19,151 nt of DNA, taken from NCBI GenBank assembly GCA_036847245.1, contig DAIUAL010000040.1:1-19151 (forward strand), given 5' to 3'. This document shows, in pieces, positions 9,501-16,942 of this stretch. Both the position numbers and the translations under genes were made by a program. Positions within the stretch are counted from its first letter, which is position 1. Each line of letters opens with the position of its first letter. The DNA comes from UBA4661 sp002405405. GTDB lineage: Bacteria > Bacteroidota > Ignavibacteria > Kapaibacteriales > UBA4661. The notes under the pieces were generated by a model. It searched no databases. It was given only the letters and a program-made list of their open reading frames with translations, and had not been told where the DNA came from.

Positions 9501-12500
9501 AACCGTCAATACCGACTTGCTTCTTCAGCCAAATCATCCAATTACGTGCTTCCGTACGCATATACCCTGCATACTGCGTTGGATTGAAAATCGCATTTGA
9601 GCTATTACCCCATGCCCGTGAGTCATAACTAATGTCAGGTCCCCAATATGCTGCTGTGATATCATTTTCAGTATTACGCCATTGATTGGGATGAAAGTTT
9701 GGCCAATTCTTTGACCAGCGTCCACCACGCGACAAATAGTCCGTAGCACTCTGATCAGATGAAGGTGTACCATAGCTTGAGTAGCGGAAATTTTTCCATT
9801 GACCCGAACCATCCCAATTCACAATCATAGCTTGCGGATCTTGCCCACCACCGCCATTATCGGAACCTGCACCATCGACATGATTCAAGACAATATCAGC
9901 GATCAAATCAATCCCATTAGCTTTGAGTACGGCAGACATGCGCAGCAATTCGTCTTTTGTTCCCATGCGTGTACGAACATTACCCTTTTGATATTTATCA
10001 CCGAGATCATATTGGTCAAAGACCGAATACCCAACACCATTTGGTCCTGTTGCACTTTTAGGTATCGGTGGTACCCATACTGCATCGACACCAATTGCTT
10101 GCATACGTGGAGCAAGATCAGTCAGATAGTTTGCCCAGGCATTGAGGTAATTTGCATTCCAGTAATCCCACCAAAATCCTTGTAAAAGCATTTTATTACG
10201 TGGTGACACTGTAAATGGTACTAATGGTAAAGAAACGACAGCATTTACTGTTTGCGTTGTTATGCCGACAGGATTGCTCGCAATTATAGTAATCGTAGCT
10301 ACACCGGTAGCATTGCTTGCAGGAGTAATCGTGATCGTTTGGGAAGTTCCACTTCCTGATGCAACAATGCCGCTATTTGGAATCAGTCCGGTATTATTTG
10401 ACTGCCCCACAACTGTCAGTGGTGCAAGTCCTGCATCTGCAATAGATATGGTAACCGTTGTCGAACCATTCCGAAAGAAGATACGATCCGCCAAGACTCC
10501 TGTCAAAGCAGGGGGTGTTGTAACAACAACAGTAATTGTTGTAGATGTTGTCAAATTCGTATTATCGGTCAGCGTGACCATAACACTAGCGGTACCTGTT
10601 TGATTAGCAGTGGGAGCAAAGGTCATTGTGCGCGATGCTCCGCTACCGCCCATTGTGATATTCGCATTCGGGAGGAGTGCTACATTACCCGAAGTGGCAG
10701 ATACTTGCACACTTGCAGGGTCTTCATCAATAATCGTCAGTGTTACAGTTGTACTACCACTTCGCACACTGAATGTTTGCGTCGTCATACTTACTGTTGG
10801 ACGACCTCCACCGACGCCTGAAACGAAAACTTGTGCAGATGTGCTGCCACTGGAATGTGAAATAGAGCCACTGACGGAACCATTGACAATAGGAACAAAT
10901 TTTACCCATAATGTTGTGGTTGCAAGAGCACCTGCCCCATCAATTGCCAGTGTGAGCGATTGCGCATAACTACCATTTTGTGACTGACTGATTTGAAATC
11001 CCGCTGGTGCAGTAATAGTGAGAGCTTGTGGCAATCTGCTCGCTTGTATTGTGTACGATTGTGGCGTAGACTCATTACCAACTTCTGTTGTTGCAAATGG
11101 TGTGAGAGAAGCTACAGTGGAAATAACCGAATTGATCTCAGCAGTTGTTAAAAAACCAAGTGAGGTAAGATTATCTGAGGTAATCTCTCCGCCACTGATC
11201 GACCCTGCACGATCGGTATAAGTTCCCGTTTGTGTTGCCGATTGTACCACGCGTAACGATGCAGAAGTTATGCTCGGTGTCAACCGAACTCGGGTCGATG
11301 TCAATGTACCCGCTTCAACACTCGTTTTCCAATACACATCGGTAGCAAGGTTGCGGACATCTGCCGAGGCAGAACCGCCTGTAGGTGCTTCTACTACTTC
11401 TGCCTGAATAACGGTATTCGCTGAGACAGTAGGATTCACGAATGTCAATGGGCGATGAGTATTCTGACCTACAAAAAACGAATATGTCCCGGTACCGGAC
11501 AGTGCCGGCAATGTGCGGCGTAAAGGTCCGCGTACAAAACCCAGTATACGAGTAACTGCTCCCTCGCTCGTTGAAAGCATCGTCAATACATTGGTTGTTG
11601 ATGTTTGTATTCTTCCATTTGCGAGGACGAGAGTTCCGCTCAGCGTAAGTGGTGTAGTAAGAGTGAGCGAATTACTCTCTTTATCAACGGTCAAAGTCGA
11701 TAAACCTATGGTACTTGCACCACCAATACTTTGGGCATTGCTTCCTGTTGCATGCAGTATTGCAGTATTTGGCGTAAATGTACCGCCATTCACGGTAAGA
11801 TTACCGGTGAATTGAAGACGGTCATTTGTTAGTGCAAGAGATCCGGCACTCAATGTTAACGATGCAACTGTTACATCACGATCAATCGTACGTGTACCAT
11901 TTTCAATTGTCAGATCAGCAAGTTGTTTGCCGGGTGCAGTGATACTTCCAACCGTATTACCAACTACATTAATTGAGCGCGTATTTGTTGTCAATGTTCC
12001 AAGCAGGCTGAGCGATTGTCCAACACGAAGATCACCACCGATATTCGACGATAAGGTTAATCCAGATGTAGGCGGTAATGTAAGTGAACCGCGTACAGTA
12101 CGTGCAAAGGTAGAAGTACCCAATGATATTGACACATTTGGAGCAATTTCGACATGAAATGGTACACCTGCCCCACTTGCAACATTCGGATACCATTCTT
12201 CATTCGCAGTATAAGCAACAGCATACTCCAGTGTTGAATTGTCACCATAGATTGGTGCACGACCCGCAACAACATAACCACCTGTACCAATACGCAAACG
12301 ACCATTGATGGTAGTTAGCGATGAACCAAAATCCAAACCACCAGATCCAAGATTGGCAACAACATTTGTACCCAACACCAGAGTACCTGTACCATTCACT
12401 TGCTTCATGCGCTGACCGGATGTTCCCGAGAATGAAATGAATCCCGATCCTTCGATTCGACGTTCACCCCCATTCACCAAAATTCCACCGGTGTTGGTAT

Positions 12501-15500
12501 TATGACTCCCCCAGATATTCAACGTGTTGCCGCCAAGATCGATATTGCCTGATAATAGTTGCAAAACATCACCCACATTGGCTTGCACAGTAATAGTAGT
12601 TGCAAGAACCAGATTACCTGCAGACTTATTAACAATCACATACGAGAATGTTGGCGATACTGTACCACCAAGAGTTTGTGTTGTCGTTCCTGTAAAAAAG
12701 ACTGCGCGAGCATTTGATCCACTCGCCGTCAGCCCACCATGGAAAATCATATCACCACTGCCATACAAGTCACTGTTTGTACCAGCACTTGAGAGTGTCA
12801 GCGAGCCGCTTGTACCAATAGTCAGTGTGCCACGCACAGTCCGCGGTTGATTATTCGTCGCTCCCAGATTGAGCGAACTTGTCTGAATCCAAACATTGGC
12901 GGGTACACCTGCACCCGAGCTTGCATTTACCGTCCATTCGGCACCTGCTCCATAGACCCCGCCAGTAGCATAGCGCAAGGTTGATCCCGCGCCATAGATT
13001 GGGGGATTCGTATCGACAGAACCACCACTAAGAATATGGAGATTCCCATTGATCGTTGTCATCGAAGATCCAAAATTTACCCCACGTGAAAGTGTTGCTG
13101 TTACGAACTCATCAATCAGCAATGTACCCGTGCCACCAATCGTAGCAACTCCACTACCGGTAAATGCGAGCGTACCGGTACCGACAAGAGAACGAGCACC
13201 TGAAACAGTTACTGATGCACCTGAAATCGTCAATGTATTTGCTCCAATAGACAATGTTCCATCAGCTAATGCTAATGAATTTACCGTCAGGTCGCCACCA
13301 AGTGTCATGGTTGCAGATGTTGTTACACTCAAGGCATTAACAATACCATTCTGCAATGCAGTTGGCAAGAGTGTATATGCGCCATGTGCTTGCAGAGTAC
13401 CGGAAGACTCTACATTAATACGACCATGCGCAGGAGTATTCACCGGAGCGGAAGTTAAACGCAAGATATTACTACCGACATTCAAGCGATTACTTACAGT
13501 AGCATTGGCAAAAGTCAGCACACCATTGACGGTGATATTACCGCCAAGTGCTATGTTTCCTGCAATATTGTGGGTAAGATTTGCTACAGCATCATTGACA
13601 AAAAGATTTGCCGGAACTGTTATCGCACCTGCGATAATCATCGTCGATGTACCGCTCGCAGTAATTCGTCCGTTTGTACCGGCATTGAGCGGTGCTTGCA
13701 CCAGCGTAAGTGTTGCATTGCTCGCATCGAAACGGTTTGATACATTAGCATTGTTAAATGTCAATACCCCATTGATCGTCAAATTATCTGAAAGTGTAAT
13801 CGTACCGTTAACATTATGCACCAGATGGTGGACAGCATTATTCTGAAATATCGTCGTTGGCAAAGTCATTGCAGCATCAACGCGCACCGTTGAATTGTTG
13901 CCTGCAACAATGCGATTTCCTATAGAGTTAACAGTGATTACCGAAGGTACAAGAAGTGTTTGTGTGCCAAGGTTGAATTGTCCTGATGCATTGAGCGTCA
14001 GTGTTTCGCGAATTGCAGTAGTAACATTTGTACCAAGTGTCAGTACACCACTATTGGCAACCGATAGAGAGCCTACGGAAAGCGTCTGCACTGAAGAGGC
14101 ATTTAGCGTAACGGTATTGTTGGTACCAACATCAAGACTGCGCAGTTGCTGTGCAAGTACAACATTATTGATAGAGTGGGATTGATTGATAATTACAGCA
14201 ACATTCGGTGTAGTTTGTCCCGGATACTCACTGCTGCTTGCGCCATTCGATGCTATCCAATTGCTTGCAGTATTCCAATCGCCATTGTTTGAACCTGCCC
14301 ATGTATAGGTAAAAATTGCATTCGATGCGCCCGTGAGCCATCGCGTAGTTGCCCCCACTCCTGCGTTACTTGACAGCGTGAGTGTGTTTGCGTTAGCATC
14401 AAGAGTTGAGGTGGCTTCTTCAGAAAATGTTGTTCCATCTGAAGAAGAATACATCTTAAGTGTCGGCTCGGATAAAGAGCCAATTTCATTATCGAAGTAT
14501 GATAATGTTGCGGAATATGTTCCACTATTCGTCGGTGTAACAGAAAATAGTCGTGCTAGACTGGAACTTGTCCCAACGCCTGATCGAGCAAAAGGATAAC
14601 GACGAATAGTCAGATTTCCCAAATTACCCGCAGAAGCAATAGTTAATCCAATCCCTCCGATATTACTTAACGTTGCTCCATTTGTATGGGAAATACTCCG
14701 CTCTACATACCCCAATATGCTTGATGCCGTGATTCTATTTGTATTGGATTCACCGCTTATAATACCTGCATTACCGAGAGATAAAACATTTGCTCCAAGA
14801 CTGAGTGGTGCATTCATAGTGAGTGTACCATTCACTGTTGTATTTGCTGTAAGAGTACGAGTTGTGTTGATCGTAAGATTGTTGAGTGTTCCACTCGTAA
14901 AAAGATTTGGATTGATCTGCGTTGTACTTGCATCGACACCGGAATTTTGTTGAAATGATGAGCCAAGTACAATACTCCCGCTTTGAGCATTTATACGAGG
15001 TACTGCGTTGTCATACGCAACATTACCGTTGAGTGTGAGCGAATTACTCGAAGTATTAAGAGTGTTGTTTGAAAGTGTAAGTGTACCATCAACGGTCGTT
15101 GTGCCGACAAGCGTTTTAGTTGTTCCAGAGCCACCTATGGTAAGATGATTGTATGTCTGAGCAGGAATATTTTGCGTAGTACCGATAAAGGCAAGCGTGG
15201 AATTTGTATATGTATGTGCAGCGCCTCCGACTGTGTATGTTCCGATAATACTGACTGTACTTGCAGGAAATACTTTCGCTTGATTGTTAAGCGTAAGATT
15301 ATTGTACGTAGCACTGAGGATATTTTGTCCACTTGTTGTCTGGGCATAGGTTACCGTACCACTGCTCACAGACAGTGTACCAGCTACTGAAATTGAGCCT
15401 TGCAATGTGAGCGTATTTGTACCAATATCTAGTGTTCCTTGTGATACCGACAAACTATTCGAAACGGTTATGTCATTAAGCAAGGTCAGTGTACCCGAAG

Positions 15501-16647
15501 ACTTATTAATTGTCAAAAACGGGAATGTTTCTGCCCCCGATAGTGATTGAGAACTTGTTCCATTGAATACTATGGCACGATTTCTATCGGTGAATGTTCC
15601 ACCACTGCGTATCCAATTGCCTCCGACATTCATATCACCACCACTACTATTCGATAGTGCGAGTGTGCCGGAGGACATGAGCACATTTCCCGAAATGCTC
15701 ATGCTACTGGTAATCGAGCCCATATCAATTGTACCACCGGTAACAATAAGATTGCCACCCACTGATGTTGATTTTGCGCCATTACCAAAATTGACCGTAC
15801 CATTGGCAACCACCATGTTGCCACTCACTGTCCAAGCACCTATATTGTTATCACGAAAGATGGAACGACCTGATGTATTCATCGTGAAATCCCATACGGA
15901 GATTGAGCCGAAATTGGAAGCATCGGCTGTGCCGGTAAAGACATAGCTCTCGCGTGCAAAGGGCTTAATTGAAGATGCATCAGCAGTGCTATTGACGACA
16001 TAGTATCGAGAGTACCGTGCTGTTGTACCAATACTTCCACCGCCATTTATTGAGGGTATTTGACCATAAACAAATCCGCTTCCATTGGTAACATAACCAA
16101 ACCATGCGAATGATGTCGGGCGACCGCCAATTGCCGACCAAGGAATTGCTACCTCGCGGAGATTACTACCATTATCAGCATACGAACCAAAGCCTGATGT
16201 CTGCGAACTCCACCCATTAGAACCATTAGCAGTACGATATTCTCGATAACTATCTCTGATATACAAGACAAGGTCTGCACGAAATGGTAGTTCTGCGAAG
16301 TTGGTACCATCATAGGAATTACCGACATTTGTTCCATCACTGTTCGTTCCTCCATTGATCGGTGTTAAGACATGACGATCAAGATAGATAACAGCGGCTT
16401 CAGCACGATTTGCATCAGTAATTGCTATATATAAATTGGTGTTGTCCCATGTCATGTACCAGACTTGCGAACCATTCGTTTGTTGGTTTTGCCCGTCGGT
16501 ATGCGTACCATATTCATTCGTGCCAATAGTGCCATTGATTGTAGGTGTTGTGAACTGCGCACTAACAGTTACAGACATCCATATAAGACTCACAACTACA
16601 ACCAATAACAAGCGTAGAACAAACGAGAACGACGACACTATGCCCAT
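3535..16647 (-). CDS. Giant T9SS-exported multidomain protein with an internal GH13 alpha-amylase
   Basis: About 4370 residues. I start it at the ATG at 16647, because this gives a standard signal peptide (residues 1-30, cut after VTVSA) and a GGTGAG-like ribosome site just upstream. An in-frame ATG at 16710 would put 21 poorly fitting residues before the signal. Domains in order: a CBM9/DOMON-like domain (about 31-245, starting ING-TIG-TNEYG); short Gly/Thr/Asn/Leu-rich beta repeats, probably beta-helical (about 250-1700); an APAGF-type sandwich (about 1850-1945); two cadherin-like modules (about 1948-2145); GH13 (about 2151-2700); a beta-sandwich and an FnIII-like domain (to about 2950); five Ig-like repeats (2950-3405); two IPT/TIG domains (about 3410-3565); further Ig/cadherin-like modules (to about 4285); and a T9SS type A sorting domain (about 4290-4370, with APNPASEEV, LGQTV and LPSGTYRVVM). 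GH13 motifs are intact: DIVLNH (2251-2256), GFRFDAVKH with nucleophile Asp2386, VGEW with acid/base Glu2421, and NNHD with Asp2490. The YDLG...QKG...VRT..GTK stretch resembles liquefying amylases (GH13_5-like, inferred). Only three cysteines are seen in the mature protein. Predicted role: starch or glycogen hydrolysis at the cell surface or after release. Confidence 0.93.
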   Translation of the reverse strand: MGIVSSFSFVLRLLLVVVVSLIWMSVTVSAQFTTPTINGTIGTNEYGTHTDGQNQQTNGSQVWYMTWDNTNLYIAITDANRAEAAVIYLDRHVLTPINGGTNSDGTNVGNSYDGTNFAELPFRADLVLYIRDSYREYRTANGSNGWSSQTSGFGSYADNGSNLREVAIPWSAIGGRPTSFAWFGYVTNGSGFVYGQIPSINGGGSIGTTARYSRYYVVNSTADASSIKPFARESYVFTGTADASNFGSISVWDFTMNTSGRSIFRDNNIGAWTVSGNMVVANGTVNFGNGAKSTSVGGNLIVTGGTIDMGSITSSMSISGNVLMSSGTLALSNSSGGDMNVGGNWIRSGGTFTDRNRAIVFNGTSSQSLSGAETFPFLTINKSSGTLTLLNDITVSNSLSVSQGTLDIGTNTLTLQGSISVAGTLSVSSGTVTYAQTTSGQNILSATYNNLTLNNQAKVFPASTVSIIGTYTVGGAAHTYTNSTLAFIGTTQNIPAQTYNHLTIGGSGTTKTLVGTTTVDGTLTLSNNTLNTSSNSLTLNGNVAYDNAVPRINAQSGSIVLGSSFQQNSGVDASTTQINPNLFTSGTLNNLTINTTRTLTANTTVNGTLTMNAPLSLGANVLSLGNAGIISGESNTNRITASSILGYVERSISHTNGATLSNIGGIGLTIASAGNLGNLTIRRYPFARSGVGTSSSLARLFSVTPTNSGTYSATLSYFDNEIGSLSEPTLKMYSSSDGTTFSEEATSTLDANANTLTLSSNAGVGATTRWLTGASNAIFTYTWAGSNNGDWNTASNWIASNGASSSEYPGQTTPNVAVIINQSHSINNVVLAQQLRSLDVGTNNTVTLNASSVQTLSVGSLSVANSGVLTLGTNVTTAIRETLTLNASGQFNLGTQTLLVPSVITVNSIGNRIVAGNNSTVRVDAAMTLPTTIFQNNAVHHLVHNVNGTITLSDNLTINGVLTFNNANVSNRFDASNATLTLVQAPLNAGTNGRITASGTSTMIIAGAITVPANLFVNDAVANLTHNIAGNIALGGNITVNGVLTFANATVSNRLNVGSNILRLTSAPVNTPAHGRINVESSGTLQAHGAYTLLPTALQNGIVNALSVTTSATMTLGGDLTVNSLALADGTLSIGANTLTISGASVTVSGARSLVGTGTLAFTGSGVATIGGTGTLLIDEFVTATLSRGVNFGSSMTTINGNLHILSGGSVDTNPPIYGAGSTLRYATGGVYGAGAEWTVNASSGAGVPANVWIQTSSLNLGATNNQPRTVRGTLTIGTSGSLTLSSAGTNSDLYGSGDMIFHGGLTASGSNARAVFFTGTTTQTLGGTVSPTFSYVIVNKSAGNLVLATTITVQANVGDVLQLLSGNIDLGGNTLNIWGSHNTNTGGILVNGGERRIEGSGFISFSGTSGQRMKQVNGTGTLVLGTNVVANLGSGGLDFGSSLTTINGRLRIGTGGYVVAGRAPIYGDNSTLEYAVAYTANEEWYPNVASGAGVPFHVEIAPNVSISLGTSTFARTVRGSLTLPPTSGLTLSSNIGGDLRVGQSLSLLGTLTTNTRSINVVGNTVGSITAPGKQLADLTIENGTRTIDRDVTVASLTLSAGSLALTNDRLQFTGNLTVNGGTFTPNTAILHATGSNAQSIGGASTIGLSTLTVDKESNSLTLTTPLTLSGTLVLANGRIQTSTTNVLTMLSTSEGAVTRILGFVRGPLRRTLPALSGTGTYSFFVGQNTHRPLTFVNPTVSANTVIQAEVVEAPTGGSASADVRNLATDVYWKTSVEAGTLTSTRVRLTPSITSASLRVVQSATQTGTYTDRAGSISGGEITSDNLTSLGFLTTAEINSVISTVASLTPFATTEVGNESTPQSYTIQASRLPQALTITAPAGFQISQSQNGSYAQSLTLAIDGAGALATTTLWVKFVPIVNGSVSGSISHSSGSTSAQVFVSGVGGGRPTVSMTTQTFSVRSGSTTVTLTIIDEDPASVQVSATSGNVALLPNANITMGGSGASRTMTFAPTANQTGTASVMVTLTDNTNLTTSTTITVVVTTPPALTGVLADRIFFRNGSTTVTISIADAGLAPLTVVGQSNNTGLIPNSGIVASGSGTSQTITITPASNATGVATITIIASNPVGITTQTVNAVVSLPLVPFTVSPRNKMLLQGFWWDYWNANYLNAWANYLTDLAPRMQAIGVDAVWVPPIPKSATGPNGVGYSVFDQYDLGDKYQKGNVRTRMGTKDELLRMSAVLKANGIDLIADIVLNHVDGAGSDNGGGGQDPQAMIVNWDGSGQWKNFRYSSYGTPSSDQSATDYLSRGGRWSKNWPNFHPNQWRNTENDITAAYWGPDISYDSRAWGNSSNAIFNPTQYAGYMRTEARNWMIWLKKQVGIDGFRFDAVKHFEAEVAEDVLFNTQTNAGWASGGNDMFAVGEWVGSRTELDAYATNVQNRAGTFDFSLRSFDASGGLRGMVYGLGNFNMASLPGAQQNNRQRTVPFVNNHDTFRPGQANHLEGNGDYKSGGWSAGSELAANIDPREPRLGLAYAMICAVDGPPQIFFEDLFDIGTTGQRYSHDPKNSAQLPMRSDIANIIWAHQRLGFKSGSYKVRSAEGGTSFNNSNPTGSNSSSADLLIIERSARAVIGMNDHWTNWQSAWVTTDFAQGTVLKDYSGASSHYLVVPADGQVNIVVPPCNGTAPNGRRGYAIWGPVGYDEGAIIATQRTTTQEWEMTNDLGDNHPLSLRQGGALPANSTAWRTAGRIFTEANKPITVEVYPASTASIQVEVLNTADNSSIGTQTGSGTQTLTITPSTTGWRTLRLRHSVEAATAQNAFVKATYTAPSAISTTAFPLANPTLSSAPTPTNLLYPVNVQNVPQSTTLTWQFNPEATHYRVVISTNADFSVTTAIVATRSPIRLNDTSLVLSALPLTLQRGTTYYWRTEFVNTVGTSTSATAMFQTIPLPPPVRVVLTTASLTLVAGIGQNFQAQFFDNNNSLANTQASISFIGASSGTLALSAVSTGVMTTTAMFTQAGNYTLTIPNFTTSMTVSVLPSSAVRVVLTTASLSLQTGSSSTIQAEFSDGSGNLTDTQASISFTGASSGTITLSRVSIGVSSGTLQFIHAGNYTLTIPSFTTTMTVSVVNSSITNGSVASIVNWSLQPTQVAGTSQVVTVSFRDATNALVDTQASLTFTGTSSGTILLARQSLGVSTATLRFTQAGSYTLSIANFIATTSVSVIPSLAQQLVLTMPNVLRTDQTTTLTITLRDSFGNLADGIATMSVQPSTTRATISPLTRQSLGVSTGSFQITTVGTFTVQATIGSAITQATVVVQAGSVAQSVVSVDQSSVMQGSTVVFTARYADSFGYLSDPTTTPSMRWVGQGVTTGTITMTRLEQGVYSASYTAMVPVAHTLSESIFNHSTVVSVGANLPAITSVQPAVVGQTGQITITGVGLANATITIDGRTATILSQSNTTLLVQIPPGSSVNSSVVVTTPFGSTQTTIMVLPATTLSSVQPQRVNVGTEVIITGTHLQWVNELRIGDVAVQPRQRSTTSIVVVIPVGTRNATVEASTSIGTVRLENAFSLMQARLTVTPQTILSLPIRLGQSTSAQYTITGQDIAGTVQISAPSGVNISTGVGVNVSNTLILQPSTSNTINQTITLQTQRTTIGTEQIAILHAALGTQATLTWTVQTLPINTLPSITTATEMLGTRASMGNPVVVRIRVSDRETPPEQLTLSVQSQSLALIPASGIQFLGSTILSGGNTPIREWVYRITPERRANGLATLLISASDGEATQALPLGIMVESVPDTNRTPRFTVPSSITMNQNASAQTVVLTDVSAGSGDADAGQILSWSVRSSDVSLIARASVVYQQGSSTAQLIVTPEPNVSGEGVLSIMLRDNGGTAFNAQDSIVQNITFTIIPNKPVTPGGIVVLQPFAESLGSTFAVTQLPPQSVILRFTTSPLNTSIVGLPFDAVEQARSEEVSYHAYPTQIASEPFLQGVYAPRYGFASATKKSPTEAIVERPIGIATTKGSELLQRADTLRAGDTFTRAEMEAGRIGFIDRSNTLGTQQITFAPINSAGQRGAPIRVAIDVVATNETPTLSGVRDVMVNERTRVRTSTSTLSIIVNDKESTPQSLIVRVLSSDTRLIPTNNIVIRQAGGGNRVIEITPAERVFGTATLILTVSDGQTQRSEQCIVTVREQNTAPTIASDQILVRLRPQQESTATFTLDDIDGDDVSFRIFSSDERVLPMAGISIVGANNQRVVSYRANNPGTVQLTATAGDGRLTSTTTLTIVVTPPTSIAVLPISSMVQSIAPNPASEEVQIRFASKRSEDTKVSMVNMLGQTVMIQTAPRGSEAIMLNIRTLPSGTYRVVMQDSRGMATQQIVVVR
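6430..7800 (-). repeat. Five tandem Ig-like (invasin/filamin-like) protein repeats
   Basis: Within the giant gene, C-terminal to the amylase, are five consecutive modules of about 90 residues. Copies start near 7800, 7530, 7248, 6981 and 6702. Copies 1 and 2 both begin VRVVLTTASL and are exactly 270 bases apart. The first three share a TQAS(I/L)(S/T)F-x-G-x-SSGT core and an AG(N/S)YTL(T/S)I ending. Copies 4 and 5 are diverged but keep the layout (a (R/A)D-(S/A)-x-G-x-L(S/A)D core, then a beta-rich end). Similarity between copies 1-3 is visible at DNA level. Such repeats usually act as spacers or adhesive stalks. Confidence 0.8.
12020..13090 (-). repeat. Internal duplication of a 248-residue beta-repeat unit
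   Basis: Two copies of one long unit lie in the N-terminal beta-repeat region of the giant protein. Copy A runs from about 13090 to 12790 and contains NFGSSMTTINGNL, PIYGAGSTLRYA, SSGAGVP and RTVRGTLT. Copy B runs from about 12345 to 12020 and contains DFGSSLTTINGRL, PIYGDNSTLEYA, ASGAGVP and RTVRGSLT. The matching Phe codons are at 13072-13074 and 12328-12330, exactly 744 bases (248 codons) apart. The sequence between the copies is probably part of the same duplicated unit or a related repeat. Confidence 0.75.
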
Positions 16648-16672
16648 ATATCTCACCCACGGTAAAAGATGA

Positions 16673-16691
16673 TTGAGTACTTTTTGAGTAC
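16673..16691. promoter_or_regulatory. Direct repeat of 8 bp, one helical turn apart, before the giant gene
   Basis: The octamer ttgagtac occurs at 16673-16680 and again at 16684-16691, with starts 11 bp apart. It lies 26 bp upstream of the preferred start of the giant gene (16647). Two identical half-sites on one face of the helix suggest a possible dimeric regulator site, but no regulator or promoter is identified. If translation began at 16710 the repeat would be coding. Confidence 0.25.
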
Positions 16692-16879
16692 AGAAATATT
16701 GAAATTGCAAAAGCTCTTATTTCTCTTATTAAACATCAACATGACAAGCACTCATGCGACAAATTGCACGCACAGTGTAAACACAGCAATACAACAACAC
16801 ATTATAAAAAATCGTTCAGATATGAATTTGCAAGAAAAATGACAGAAAACCAATGTTTCTTCTTCAGAAGAAGAAAAAA

Positions 16880-16906
16880 AGAGGTACAACATCATGCTGT
16901 ACCTCT
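16880..16906 (-). terminator. Rho-independent terminator after nuoD
   Basis: A 9-bp inverted repeat (agaggtaca at 16880-16888, tgtacctct at 16898-16906) has a 9-nt loop. Read on the minus strand it is followed by a seven-T run, complementary to the A run at 16874-16880. It lies 36 bases past the nuoD stop, so nuoD transcription should end before the giant gene. Beyond it, a 10-bp-arm palindrome of gaa/ttc units with a 1-nt centre (16856-16876) may form a second hairpin. The rest of this 295-bp intergenic region shows no further gene. Confidence 0.85.
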
Positions 16907-16942
16907 CTTCATTTTTTGTCGACTTGTATGTTCTTTAGCTTA

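Noticed and set aside
13049..13846. 265-codon plus-strand open frame opposite the giant gene (and a similar 255-codon one at 4045-4812)
   Set aside because: Both are antisense to clear coding sequence, have no recognisable domain, and arise from the codon bias and repeats of the giant gene.
11500..15900. CRISPR-like or satellite appearance of repeated DNA in the N-terminal beta region
   Set aside because: The repeats are degenerate, in frame and vary in spacing; they reflect protein-level beta repeats, with no identical direct repeats separated by unique spacers.
16648..16710. Upstream ATG at 16710 as start of the giant gene
   Set aside because: It would place 21 residues before an otherwise canonical signal peptide and remove the ribosome-site match; the ATG at 16647 fits better.
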